From an uncultured Oscillospiraceae bacterium (GTDB taxonomy: Bacteria > Bacillota > Clostridia > Oscillospirales > Oscillospiraceae): 34,223 nucleotides of DNA. The notes below the pieces were generated by a model. That model saw nothing but the letters and a program-made list of their open reading frames with translations. It ran no database searches and was not told where the DNA came from. How positions within the stretch are numbered: the first letter of the stretch is position 1; every line of letters starts with the position of its first letter. Below are positions 15,028 through 22,319 of this stretch, in pieces. The position numbers were made by a program, and so were the translations under genes. Location: positions 1 through 34,223 of the forward strand of contig CAAEUZ010000048.1 of the NCBI GenBank assembly GCA_900759385.1, written 5' to 3'.

Positions 15028-16049
15028 TGAAACATATAATCCCAGCGCTTCTTTCCCTTGCGCTTGTCCTCGCCGCCTGCGGTGTTCCCGCGGCTGAGAA
15101 CACACCGGCGGTGACGCCTGAGCCGACGGCATATCCGGCTTCTGATTCGGATTTCCATGCTCCGTCCGGGCATACGCCGCCTCCGGGGACACCACAGCCA
15201 ACGCGCGCGCCGGATGAACCGCTGCCGGAGGGGTTCGAGCTGCCTGACCCGGGTTTTGAGCCGGAGTCGTTCTGGCTGAGCGAGCCGTATGGGGAACAGG
15301 GGCAGGCCCTGCTGCTCCTGCGCGGTGCGGACAGCGGCGGAGTAGAGTTCCGCTGCTGGCACAGCTGCTGCGCGCTGTATGGCGGCGGGCAGGCTGAGCG
15401 CTGCCTGAGCACCATGTCCTTCGGGGCAGAGACCGGCGCGGACGGGCTGTTCGGCATCTACATTGACCGGGATGATGAGGTTCGCCTGAGCGTGGACGGC
15501 GATACGCTGACGATAACGTACCCTGAGGACGGGCTATATGCGGATTACCCGTCTCGCTTTTACCGCTGCGGGGATGAGGACGCACGCTGCGCCTGGCGCA
15601 ATATGCCATATAACAATGAGGCGCGCATACCGCTGCCCGCAACGTCATCGCGGGAGGAGATACTGTCCATGCCCGGAGTGGTTCAGACGGGCGAGGAGAG
15701 CTATGAGCTCGGGGATATGGCATTCTCATACCGGGAAAACTACGCGCTGGAGTACGTCTCCGTGACCGCGCCCGGGACAGGCTTTTCCATACGCGGCCTG
15801 GATGTGGGCTCATGTGCCGGGGACATACTGGCCAGCTTCCCATCTGACATCGCGGACTTTGCCGCCGTGAAGGCCGGGGAGACCGACCTGTACGGCACTG
15901 ACGGCTTCAACAGCAGCCGGGCGTCGTTCATGCTGGACTACGAGGGGCAGATGTGCTTTTACCTGCTTGACGCCGCGCACAGCCATGTGTTCTTTTACCT
16001 CGATGAGGAGGGAACAGTCGAGCGCATAGAGTATTCCAATTTCCTCTGA
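15027..16049 (+). CDS. Paralogous lipoprotein, third of the array
   Basis: 340 aa; signal MKHIIPALLSLALVLAAC (Cys18), then a long Pro/Thr linker to about residue 68. The shared middle domain reads GFEPESFWLSEPYGEQGQALLLLRG, with VEFRCWHSCC, VDGDTLTITYPEDG and RNMPYNNEARIPLP. The C-terminal module has LDVGSCAGDILASFPSDIADF, LYGTDGF and VFFYLDEEGTVERIEY. It has several cysteines (CWHSCC) not shared by all relatives. It begins within the TGATG of the second lipoprotein, so the three are coupled. It ends 103 bases before the ispD start, which has its own promoter. The function is unknown. Confidence 0.83.
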   Translation: MKHIIPALLSLALVLAACGVPAAENTPAVTPEPTAYPASDSDFHAPSGHTPPPGTPQPTRAPDEPLPEGFELPDPGFEPESFWLSEPYGEQGQALLLLRGADSGGVEFRCWHSCCALYGGGQAERCLSTMSFGAETGADGLFGIYIDRDDEVRLSVDGDTLTITYPEDGLYADYPSRFYRCGDEDARCAWRNMPYNNEARIPLPATSSREEILSMPGVVQTGEESYELGDMAFSYRENYALEYVSVTAPGTGFSIRGLDVGSCAGDILASFPSDIADFAAVKAGETDLYGTDGFNSSRASFMLDYEGQMCFYLLDAAHSHVFFYLDEEGTVERIEYSNFL

Positions 16050-16090
16050 AGCGCGAAAACGCACGGTATTGCGCGTATCCCGCCGCGCGC

Positions 16091-16120
16091 TTTACAAACC
16101 GGGCTGCGGCGCGGTATAAT
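16091..16120 (+). promoter_or_regulatory. Promoter for ispD-ispF
   Basis: TTTACA (16091-16096; five of six) and a perfect TATAAT (16115-16120) are 18 bp apart. Transcription should start near 16127. The -10 covers the upstream in-frame ATG at 16119, which argues that translation begins at 16152. Confidence 0.8.
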
Positions 16121-16151
16121 GGCCGCATCAAGCGAAAATGAGGTACATACC

Positions 16152-16868
16152 ATGCGAAACAGATCAAAAAGGGCGGCCGACACGCCGTACTGCGCCGCGG
16201 TCATCGTAGCGGCGGGCTCCTCCAGCCGCATGGGCGCGGACAAGCTGCTCATGGAGCTGCGCGGCCGGCCGGTCATAGAGCGCACGATGCTGGCCTTTGA
16301 GAACAGCAGGTACATAGACGAGATAGTGGTCGTCACCCAGGGGGAAAAAATCCCCGTGGTGGCAAATATAGCGCGTGAAAACGGCATGCAGAAGCTCAGG
16401 AGCGTTATAACCGGCGGGGCCGACCGCACGGCCTCGTCCTGGGCGGGGGTGCAGGAGTGCTCGCCTCACGCGGGGCTCATCGCCATCCATGACGCGGCGC
16501 GGCCGCTGGTGACGGATGAGATCATCAAAAACGCGGTAAAGGCCGCGCAGGAGCGCGGCGCGGCGGCCCCGGCCATACATGTCAAGGACACGGTGAGGCA
16601 GGCCCGGGGCGGGCGCGTATTGCGCACGCTGGAGCGCGACGAGCTCTACCTGATGCAGACGCCGCAGGTGTTCCGCGCCGACCTCATACGCGCCGCGCTC
16701 GCGGACGCGGCCAGGCTGCACATCTCGCTGACAGATGACTGCGCGGCGGTCATGCTCATGGACGCCGAGGTCTTCCTCACCGAGGGCAGTGAGGAAAACC
16801 TCAAGCTCACCACCCCGGCGGACCTCTATGCCGCCGAGGCCATACTGGCGGAGAGGGGAGAAAACTGA
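16152..16868 (+). CDS. ispD: 2-C-methyl-D-erythritol 4-phosphate cytidylyltransferase
   Basis: A 238-aa enzyme of the MEP isoprenoid pathway that joins CTP and MEP to give CDP-ME. The nucleotide-binding signature VAAGSSSRMGADKLL lies near the N terminus, followed by HDAARPLVTDEII, VKDTVR and LMQTPQVFR, then TDDCAAV. The start is ATG 16152 with TGAGGT upstream; the ATG at 16119 falls in the -10 box. Its TGA shares a base with the ispF ATG. Together with ispF and the ispH fusion this gives three MEP enzymes in the window. Confidence 0.95.
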   Translation: MRNRSKRAADTPYCAAVIVAAGSSSRMGADKLLMELRGRPVIERTMLAFENSRYIDEIVVVTQGEKIPVVANIARENGMQKLRSVITGGADRTASSWAGVQECSPHAGLIAIHDAARPLVTDEIIKNAVKAAQERGAAAPAIHVKDTVRQARGGRVLRTLERDELYLMQTPQVFRADLIRAALADAARLHISLTDDCAAVMLMDAEVFLTEGSEENLKLTTPADLYAAEAILAERGEN

Positions 16869-17350
16869 TGATGAGGATAGGGCACGGATATGACGTACAC
16901 AGGCTCGTCGAGGGGCGAAAGCTGATCCTCGGCGGAGTGGACATCCCCTATGAGCGCGGCCTGCTGGGACACAGCGACGCCGATGTGCTTGTCCACGCGA
17001 TAATGGACGCCATCCTCGGGGCGGCGGCGCTGGGCGATATCGGCAAGCTATTCCCGGACAGCGACGAGCGCTACGCCGGGGCGGACAGCCTCGGGCTTCT
17101 CGCCGAGGTGATGCGTGTCCTGCGCGGGGCCGGGTATGAGCTTGGCAACGTGGACGCCACAGTAGTGGCCCAGAGGCCCAGGCTCGCGCCGTATATAGAG
17201 CAGATGCGCGAAAACATCGCCCGAGCGGCGAGTGCCGGAGTATCACAGATAAGCGTAAAGGCCACGACGGAGGAAAAACTCGGCTTCACAGGCGACGGTT
17301 CCGGCATTGCGGCTCACGCCGTGGCGCTGATAACGCCGGTTAAAATATAA
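16868..17350 (+). CDS. ispF: 2-C-methyl-D-erythritol 2,4-cyclodiphosphate synthase
   Basis: A 160-aa enzyme that cyclises CDP-ME 2-phosphate to MEcPP with release of CMP. The metal ligands are in GYDVHRL (Asp and His near residues 9-11) and in the HSDADVLVHAIMDAILGAAALGDIGKLFPDSD region (about 43-75). The C-terminal ATTEEKLGFTGDGSGIAAHAV is the CDP-binding signature. It works as a trimer. It is directly coupled to ispD and followed by a large terminator. Confidence 0.97.
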   Translation: MMRIGHGYDVHRLVEGRKLILGGVDIPYERGLLGHSDADVLVHAIMDAILGAAALGDIGKLFPDSDERYAGADSLGLLAEVMRVLRGAGYELGNVDATVVAQRPRLAPYIEQMRENIARAASAGVSQISVKATTEEKLGFTGDGSGIAAHAVALITPVKI

Positions 17351-17431
17351 GCCCTCCAACGCCTCAGGGGCGCCCTGCCTGACGTCTGCCTTTTACCGGC
17401 AGACGCCGCGGCGGCGCCTCCGGGGCTTTTT
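17349..17431 (+). terminator. Large multi-tier terminator after ispF
   Basis: AAGCCC (17349-17354) pairs with GGGCTT (17423-17428) at the base, and CGTCTGCC (17383-17390) pairs with GGCAGACG (17398-17405) at the tip. The middle can add GGGCGCC/GGCGCCT pairing. A 5-base T-run (17427-17431) closes it. Confidence 0.75.
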
Positions 17432-17483
17432 CGCTGATATGGACGTCCGGCTGATTTAACGGCCCGGCAAAGGAGGAACAGAG

Positions 17484-18473
17484 ATGAAACGTATAATCCC
17501 GCTCATTTTGCTTCTCATAATGTTGCTGGCCGCCTGCGGCGCCGAGATTGCGCCGACGGAGACGCCGGAGCCTGTGGTTACCGCGAATACCGCCCCGGCC
17601 TCGCCGATGGATCTGCGTACGCCGCCGGTTGAGACGCCGCGCCCCACGCAGTCGGAGGAACTCCTGAACCGGGACGTGCCGGTGGATCTGGCGCTGCCTG
17701 ACACCGGCTTTGAGGTGAGCTCATACTGGGTGGCAGAACCGTTCGGCGACGGGGGACAGGCACTGTTGCTGCTGGGCGGGCAGGGCGGCGAGGTGAGCTT
17801 CGAGTGCCGATACAGCGAGTGGTACCGCTATGAGGAACAGACATTCACGGATATGCTTTGCGGGTGCTTTGACAGCACAGGCGGCGCCGAAATAAGTGTG
17901 TACGGCGATGTGCTCACAGTCAGCTACCCGGATGAAGCAGAGGGGCCGCGGCCGGAGAGGTTTAATCGAGTGAGCCGTGACGACGCTCTGCTCGCCTACC
18001 GCAATTCGCCGTATAATCATGAGGCAGTAACGCCGGTGCCCGTGAAAATCCGCCGTGAGGAGCTGGAGGCCATCCCCGGGATAGAGCTCCGGCACTATGA
18101 GGAGTGGGCCAACGCCGCCACGGCCTATACATACCCGGGCGCGCGGCTGAGCTTCAACGCCTTTGGCGACGGATGGCTCCATCTGGCGAGCATCAGCTCA
18201 GAAAACCCGGATTTCCTCGGCACTGCGCGCGGCGTGACCATAGGGATGAGCGCCGACGAGGTGCTCGCGCGTTTTCCGTCGGACATAGCGGCTTTTTCAG
18301 ACGCGGACGTGGAGCACACGCTCTATGGTACGCCGTTCTTCTGCTGGGGCTGTGTGAGCGGCCCGGAGGACGAACGATACATCCAGTACAGTGACGGCGG
18401 TACGTTTGTGCGCTTTTACTTGGACGAAAACGGGCTGGTGAGCTCCATTACCTGCACTCTGGAAGTGGACTGA
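17484..18473 (+). CDS. Paralogous lipoprotein, fourth copy beyond ispDF
   Basis: 329 aa with signal MKRIIPLILLLIMLLAAC (Cys18), a Pro/Thr linker and the same middle domain as the second and third lipoproteins (GFEVSSYWVAEPFGDGGQALLLLGG, VSFECRYSEW, YGDVLTVSYPDE, RNSPYNHEAVTPVP). Its C-terminal module, VTIGMSADEVLARFPSDIAAF then LYGTPFF, RYIQYSDG and FYLDENGLVSSI, is the clearest example of the family. It has a strong ribosome site (AAAGGAGG) but no clear promoter after the ispF terminator. The separation from the other three by ispDF suggests duplication followed by rearrangement or insertion. The function is unknown; the module resembles BamE-like folds by motif. Confidence 0.84.
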   Translation: MKRIIPLILLLIMLLAACGAEIAPTETPEPVVTANTAPASPMDLRTPPVETPRPTQSEELLNRDVPVDLALPDTGFEVSSYWVAEPFGDGGQALLLLGGQGGEVSFECRYSEWYRYEEQTFTDMLCGCFDSTGGAEISVYGDVLTVSYPDEAEGPRPERFNRVSRDDALLAYRNSPYNHEAVTPVPVKIRREELEAIPGIELRHYEEWANAATAYTYPGARLSFNAFGDGWLHLASISSENPDFLGTARGVTIGMSADEVLARFPSDIAAFSDADVEHTLYGTPFFCWGCVSGPEDERYIQYSDGGTFVRFYLDENGLVSSITCTLEVD

Positions 18474-18515
18474 GGACACATGGAGCTGATGCGCGGGGCA
18501 TAAGCAAAAACGGTT

Positions 18516-18606
18516 ACATAATCAAATAGCGCTGCATAGAATGGCTTAAGGGCCTAGCCCTGCACTTAATGTGGAGGTTTATATATGCAGCGCTATTTGA
18601 TTATGT
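18516..18606 (+). promoter_or_regulatory. Perfect 23-bp inverted repeat over DUF3343 start codon
   Basis: 18516-18538 is the exact reverse complement of 18584-18606. The 45-base loop holds a smaller hairpin (AGGGC-CTA-GCCCT) and the ribosome site TGGAGGT (18572-18578). The ATG at 18585 lies in the right arm, so in RNA the start codon would be locked in a 23-bp helix. A possible promoter (GTTACA 18513-18518, TAGAAT 18537-18542, 18-bp spacing) overlaps the left arm; transcripts from it would lack that arm and be free to translate. Confidence 0.8.
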
Positions 18607-18839
18607 GCCGCTCGCTGACCTACGCGCAGCGCGCAAGCTCGGCGCTGGAGCGCGCGGGCATCACCGCCGTGGTCGCGCGCGCCCCGCAGGGGCTGACCGG
18701 CAGCGGCTGCGGATACTGCGTTACCGTGAGCCCCGGCCGCTTCAACGCGGCGCTGGGTGTGCTGAGCCGCAGCAATGTGCCGCACGGCAAGCTGTACCGC
18801 ACGGAGCCGGACGGGAGATACGTGGAGGTGGCGGGATGA
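18585..18839 (+). CDS. DUF3343 (putative Se/S carrier-like) protein
   Basis: An 84-aa protein of the DUF3343 (Se/S carrier-like) family. It begins MQRYLIMCRSLTYAQRASSAL, the usual start of this fold, and has CGYCVTV near residues 46-52 with two cysteines that could carry a persulfide. These small proteins often sit beside cysteine desulfurases and are thought, on genome context only, to shuttle sulfur or selenium. Its ATG is followed at the 3' end by a four-base ATGA overlap with the desulfurase gene, so the pair is coupled. The start codon lies in the inverted repeat described separately. Confidence 0.85.
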   Translation: MQRYLIMCRSLTYAQRASSALERAGITAVVARAPQGLTGSGCGYCVTVSPGRFNAALGVLSRSNVPHGKLYRTEPDGRYVEVAG

Positions 18840-19969
18840 TCTACCTCGACAGCGCCGCCACCTCGCTGCAGAAGCCGCGCGCCGTTGCGGACGCCATGGT
18901 GTCAGCCATGCGCACCATGGCCAGCCCGGGCAGGGGAGGGCACCGGCCAGCGCAGCTGGCGAGCGAGAAGGCGTACGAGTGCCGCGAGGAGCTGGCCGCC
19001 TTCTTCAATGTGGATGAGCCGGAGAACGTGGTCTTTACCATGAACGCCACGCACGGGCTGAACATAGCATTGGCCTCGATAGTCTCGCCGGGCGACCGCG
19101 TGGTGGTCTCCGGCTGGGAGCACAACGCCGTTACCCGCCCGCTCCACATGCTTGGGGCGGAGATTGACGTCGTGCGCGCCCCGCTCTTTGACACCCGCGC
19201 CACTCTGGAGGGCTTCAAGAGACGCATACCCGGGGCAAAGTGCGTCGTGTGTACGCACGTATCCAACGTTTTCGGTTTTATCCTGCCGGTGTACGGCATC
19301 GCGGAGCTGTGCCGCGAGCAGGGCGTGCCGTTCGTACTGGACGCATCCCAGAGCGCGGGCGCGCTGGAGGTGGACGCCAAAAAGCTCGGCGCTGCCTTCA
19401 TCGCCATGCCGGGGCACAAGGGGCTGCTGGGCCCGCAGGGCACCGGCGTGCTGCTGGTAAACGCTACGGCCATGCCGATCATGGCGGGCGGTACCGGCTC
19501 GGACAGCCGCTCGCAGACGATGCCATTCTTCCTGCCCGACCGCCTGGAGGCGGGTACGCACAATATTCCCGGTATAGCCGGGCTGCTGGAGGGTGTGAGG
19601 TATGTACGCCGCAGGGGTACGGGAGCGATAGAGCGGCACGAGTCCGGCCTCATACGCGCCATGGCCCAGAAGCTGAGGAGCGTGCCCGGTCTGGAGGTCT
19701 TCCTGGCCGATGACGCTAACGCCCAGGCCGGCGTGCTGTCCGTACGGCATGACAGCGTGGGCAGCGAGGAGCTGGGAGCGGCCCTGGGGGCAATGGGCGT
19801 CTGCGTCCGCGCCGGAATGCACTGCGCGCCGTATGCGCACGAGAGCGCCGGCACGCTTGAGACGGGAACGGTGCGGCTGAGCGTGTCGCCCTTCAACACC
19901 ATACAGGAGGTGCGCCGCGTGCCGGCGCTGGTGCAGCGGGCGGTGGAAGCGGCACAGGCCCAGGTGTGA
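18836..19969 (+). CDS. Cysteine desulfurase-like PLP aminotransferase (class V)
   Basis: A 377-aa class V aminotransferase. The N terminus MIYLDSAATSLQKP is standard for the group. PLP-binding features include the Ala-Thr-His of NATHGLN, the Asp of VLDASQSAG, and the lysine in PGHKGLLGPQGTG that forms the Schiff base. GMHCAPYAH carries the cysteine expected to take sulfur from L-cysteine. It would make a persulfide for Fe-S clusters, thio-modification or selenium metabolism; the DUF3343 partner supports a dedicated transfer role, but the substrate is not proven. A longer in-frame reading from 18569 is unlikely because it overlaps the DUF3343 gene throughout. Confidence 0.9.
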   Translation: MIYLDSAATSLQKPRAVADAMVSAMRTMASPGRGGHRPAQLASEKAYECREELAAFFNVDEPENVVFTMNATHGLNIALASIVSPGDRVVVSGWEHNAVTRPLHMLGAEIDVVRAPLFDTRATLEGFKRRIPGAKCVVCTHVSNVFGFILPVYGIAELCREQGVPFVLDASQSAGALEVDAKKLGAAFIAMPGHKGLLGPQGTGVLLVNATAMPIMAGGTGSDSRSQTMPFFLPDRLEAGTHNIPGIAGLLEGVRYVRRRGTGAIERHESGLIRAMAQKLRSVPGLEVFLADDANAQAGVLSVRHDSVGSEELGAALGAMGVCVRAGMHCAPYAHESAGTLETGTVRLSVSPFNTIQEVRRVPALVQRAVEAAQAQV

Positions 19970-19970
19970 G

Positions 19971-20030
19971 CAGGCCGGGTGTGTGCCCTGTCCCGGCGGT
20001 CCCGCAGGGATAGGGCGCACAGCCTGTTTT
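19971..20030 (+). terminator. Intrinsic terminator after the desulfurase gene
   Basis: CAGGC (19971-19975) with GCCTG (20022-20026), and a 14-bp inner stem (19981-19994 with 20007-20020, including G-U pairs), are followed by TTTT. It begins right after the stop codon. Confidence 0.75.
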
Positions 20031-20087
20031 CCGCGCCGGATACGCGATATATACAAACTGTGGGCCCAAAGTAAACATAATTTCGCC

Positions 20088-20116
20088 TTGCTATTTTCAC
20101 GGTGATATTATATAAT
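20088..20116 (+). promoter_or_regulatory. Promoter for cdaA-cdaR
   Basis: TTGCTA (20088-20093) and perfect TATAAT (20111-20116) are 17 bp apart in an AT-rich stretch. Transcription should begin near 20123. The same -35 hexamer occurs in the carD promoter. Confidence 0.8.
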
Positions 20117-20132
20117 ATGATGAATTGACATG

Positions 20133-20155
20133 CGCCTCGCCCATCTGGCGGGGCG
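20133..20155 (+). promoter_or_regulatory. Leader hairpin of the cdaA transcript
   Basis: CGCCTCGCC (20133-20141) pairs with GGCGGGGCG (20147-20155), nine pairs with one G-U, around a 5-base loop in the roughly 60-base leader. No ydaO-type (cyclic di-AMP) riboswitch consensus was recognised. It may only protect the 5' end of the mRNA. Confidence 0.45.
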
Positions 20156-20184
20156 ATGCGTATCGAATCGTAGGGGACAGGCCC

Positions 20185-21072
20185 ATGGGTATACCAGAAT
20201 TCATTTCCAATTCAATAAATTACATGATGACGATGAGCTTGGCCGACGTCGTTGACATACTCCTCGTCGCCGGACTCATCTACGTCCTCATCGGGCTGAT
20301 AAGGAAGACAAACGCCATCCGGCTCGCGCGCGGTATTGTGTTCGTGCTGCTGGTGCTGGTGATTTCCGACCTGCTCAACCTGAAGATGGTGAGGTCGCTG
20401 TTCCAGCGCATAGTTGAGCTGGGCCTCATTGCAATCTTTATCATCTTCCAGCCGGAGATACGCCGGCTGCTCGAGCGCATGGGCAGCGGAAAGTTTGCCT
20501 TTTTCTTCGGCGCTCCCGGTGTGCCGGCAACTATGGAGTCTGTTATCAACCAGACTGTGCTTGCCTGCGCCAGCATGTCGGAGAGCAAGACCGGCGCGCT
20601 CATAGTTTTTGAGCGTACGAGCAGCCTTAACGACCCCATCGCAACGGGCACCATTGTAAATGCGGACGTGTCCAGCGAGCTGCTGAGGAATATTTTCTTT
20701 GTAAACTCCCCTCTGCACGACGGAGCGGTAATTATGCGTGAGGGCCGCCTGGCCGCGGCCGGGTGTATGCTCCCGCTCTCCAAGAACGCCTCCCTGAGCT
20801 CGGACCTCGGCATGCGGCACCGGGCGGGTATTGGCATGAGCGAGCACTCCGACGCCGTCGTCGCCATAGTCAGCGAGGAGACGGGCTCCATTTCCATCGC
20901 CATGGACGGTATGCTCAAGCGCCACCTGACGCCGGAGACCTTCGGCAAGATCCTGCGCGCTGAGCTGATGCCCGACGCGGAGGGACAGCCCAAGAAGCGC
21001 GGCATCCCCGGACTGATAGACTCCGTCAAGGGTCTCAAGGTGAAGAAAAATGACAAAAAAGAGAGCAAGTAA
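20185..21072 (+). CDS. cdaA: Diadenylate cyclase CdaA
   Basis: A 295-aa membrane enzyme that joins two ATP into cyclic di-AMP, a signal controlling potassium, osmolytes and cell-wall balance. Three N-terminal transmembrane segments (about 15-90) precede the DAC domain, with DGA at 179-181 (SPLHDGAVIM) and RHR at 211-213 (GMRHRAGIG), both needed for catalysis. A basic tail ends the protein. The start is ATG 20185 with AGGGGA upstream; the TTG at 20125 falls in the leader. It overlaps cdaR by 23 bases. The usual third gene, glmM, does not follow. Confidence 0.95.
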   Translation: MGIPEFISNSINYMMTMSLADVVDILLVAGLIYVLIGLIRKTNAIRLARGIVFVLLVLVISDLLNLKMVRSLFQRIVELGLIAIFIIFQPEIRRLLERMGSGKFAFFFGAPGVPATMESVINQTVLACASMSESKTGALIVFERTSSLNDPIATGTIVNADVSSELLRNIFFVNSPLHDGAVIMREGRLAAAGCMLPLSKNASLSSDLGMRHRAGIGMSEHSDAVVAIVSEETGSISIAMDGMLKRHLTPETFGKILRAELMPDAEGQPKKRGIPGLIDSVKGLKVKKNDKKESK

Positions 21073-22300
21073 GCTGTTCGGCAGCAACATATTCTGGGCG
21101 GTTATCTCCCTGCTTGCCGCACTGTGCATCTGGGTGTATATGACAGGCACGCAGGAGGAGATCATCCCCAAGGAGCTCAACGGCGTGGAGGTCGTGTTCA
21201 ACGGCGAGGACACGCTCCAGAGCCAGCACGGGCTGGTCATCACGGACGTGAGCGACCTTACCGTCGACGTGACGATAACCGGAACACGCCTCAACATAGG
21301 CCGCCTCACAGCAGACGACGTGCAGGCGGTTATAGACGTCTCGCGCATAAGCGGCACCAGCGTCTACAACGTCAGCTATACGCTGTCCTTTCCTGAGAGC
21401 GTAGATGCCTCGGCAGTCACCGTCACCAGCCGCTCGCCATCTACGATCAGCTTCCAGGTGACGCGCATGAACACCGTTGAGGTGCCCGTGCAGGTGGAGT
21501 TCCACGGCAGCGTGGCGGAGGGATACCTGCTGGGAGACCTGGAGTATGAGCCGACCGTAATCAATGTCAGCGGCCCGCAGACGGTGCTCGACACCATTGA
21601 CCACGCCTATGCCGAGGTGACGCTCCAGGACGTGAACTCCACGCGCACCGTCCAGGCCAGCTATGACCTCTATGATGAGGACGGCAATATCATAGATACG
21701 ACCGGGCTGGAATTCGATGTCTCGACGATTTCGGTGACGATACCCATCAGGGTAATAAAGGAGGTCCCCATCCGGGTGACCTACAACGAGGGTGCGGGCG
21801 CTACCAGCGAAAACGTCCGCTGCACGCTGAGCGAGAATTACATCACCATCGCCGGCGACGCCTCCGTAGTGGACGGCATCAACCGCATAGATGTCGGGCC
21901 TGTTGACCTTACAAGCTTTGAGCTCACCTACGAGGGCGATCTGGACATTGTTTTGCCTAACGACGTGGAAAACATCTCCGGCATCGAGTCGGTGCATGTT
22001 CAGATAGAGGTGATCGGTCTCGAGGTGCGCAGCTATACGGTGACCAACATCAGCTACAGCGGCCTGCCGGAGCAGTATCAGGCTGAGCTGGTGACGCACT
22101 CCCTGACAGTACGCATACGAGCCTCGAGCGAGGTGCTTGACAGCCTGAGCACCTCCAACCTCCGGGCCGTGGCCGACCTGAGCAACACCAGCGCGACGGG
22201 CACCATGGACACCTCGAACGTGCGTATATCCGTAGACGGCTTTACGAATGCGGGCGCTGTGGGTACATACCGCCTGACATTCAACATCACAAACGCATAG
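21050..22300 (+). CDS. cdaR: CdaR / YbbR-domain regulator of CdaA
   Basis: 416 aa, with a short cytoplasmic end, one transmembrane helix (about 12-32, IFWAVISLLAALCIWVYM), then an extracellular part of about four YbbR-like beta domains of some 85 residues each. In relatives it binds CdaA in the membrane and tunes cyclic di-AMP synthesis. The domain boundaries are approximate, judged from repeated VxVxV patterns such as NTVEVPVQVEFHGSV and VPIRVTYNEG. It is translated from within the cdaA 3' end. The family is well supported, the repeat count less so. Confidence 0.9.
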   Translation: MTKKRASKLFGSNIFWAVISLLAALCIWVYMTGTQEEIIPKELNGVEVVFNGEDTLQSQHGLVITDVSDLTVDVTITGTRLNIGRLTADDVQAVIDVSRISGTSVYNVSYTLSFPESVDASAVTVTSRSPSTISFQVTRMNTVEVPVQVEFHGSVAEGYLLGDLEYEPTVINVSGPQTVLDTIDHAYAEVTLQDVNSTRTVQASYDLYDEDGNIIDTTGLEFDVSTISVTIPIRVIKEVPIRVTYNEGAGATSENVRCTLSENYITIAGDASVVDGINRIDVGPVDLTSFELTYEGDLDIVLPNDVENISGIESVHVQIEVIGLEVRSYTVTNISYSGLPEQYQAELVTHSLTVRIRASSEVLDSLSTSNLRAVADLSNTSATGTMDTSNVRISVDGFTNAGAVGTYRLTFNITNA

Positions 22301-22319
22301 AAGTTAGGAGGCTTAACAT

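Noticed and set aside
18516..18606. Invertible promoter of the phase-variation type
   Set aside because: The segment between the repeats is only 45 bases, shorter than typical invertible promoters, no recombinase gene is nearby, and inversion would flip the ribosome site. Kept only as a minor alternative.
18569..18835. N-terminal extension of the cysteine desulfurase reading from 18569
   Set aside because: It overlaps the DUF3343 gene in another frame throughout, and the conserved family start MIYLDSAATS is at 18836.
20125..20130. Consensus TTGACA as a second cdaA promoter
   Set aside because: No acceptable -10 element exists 15-19 bp downstream, and the site lies within the leader after a better promoter.
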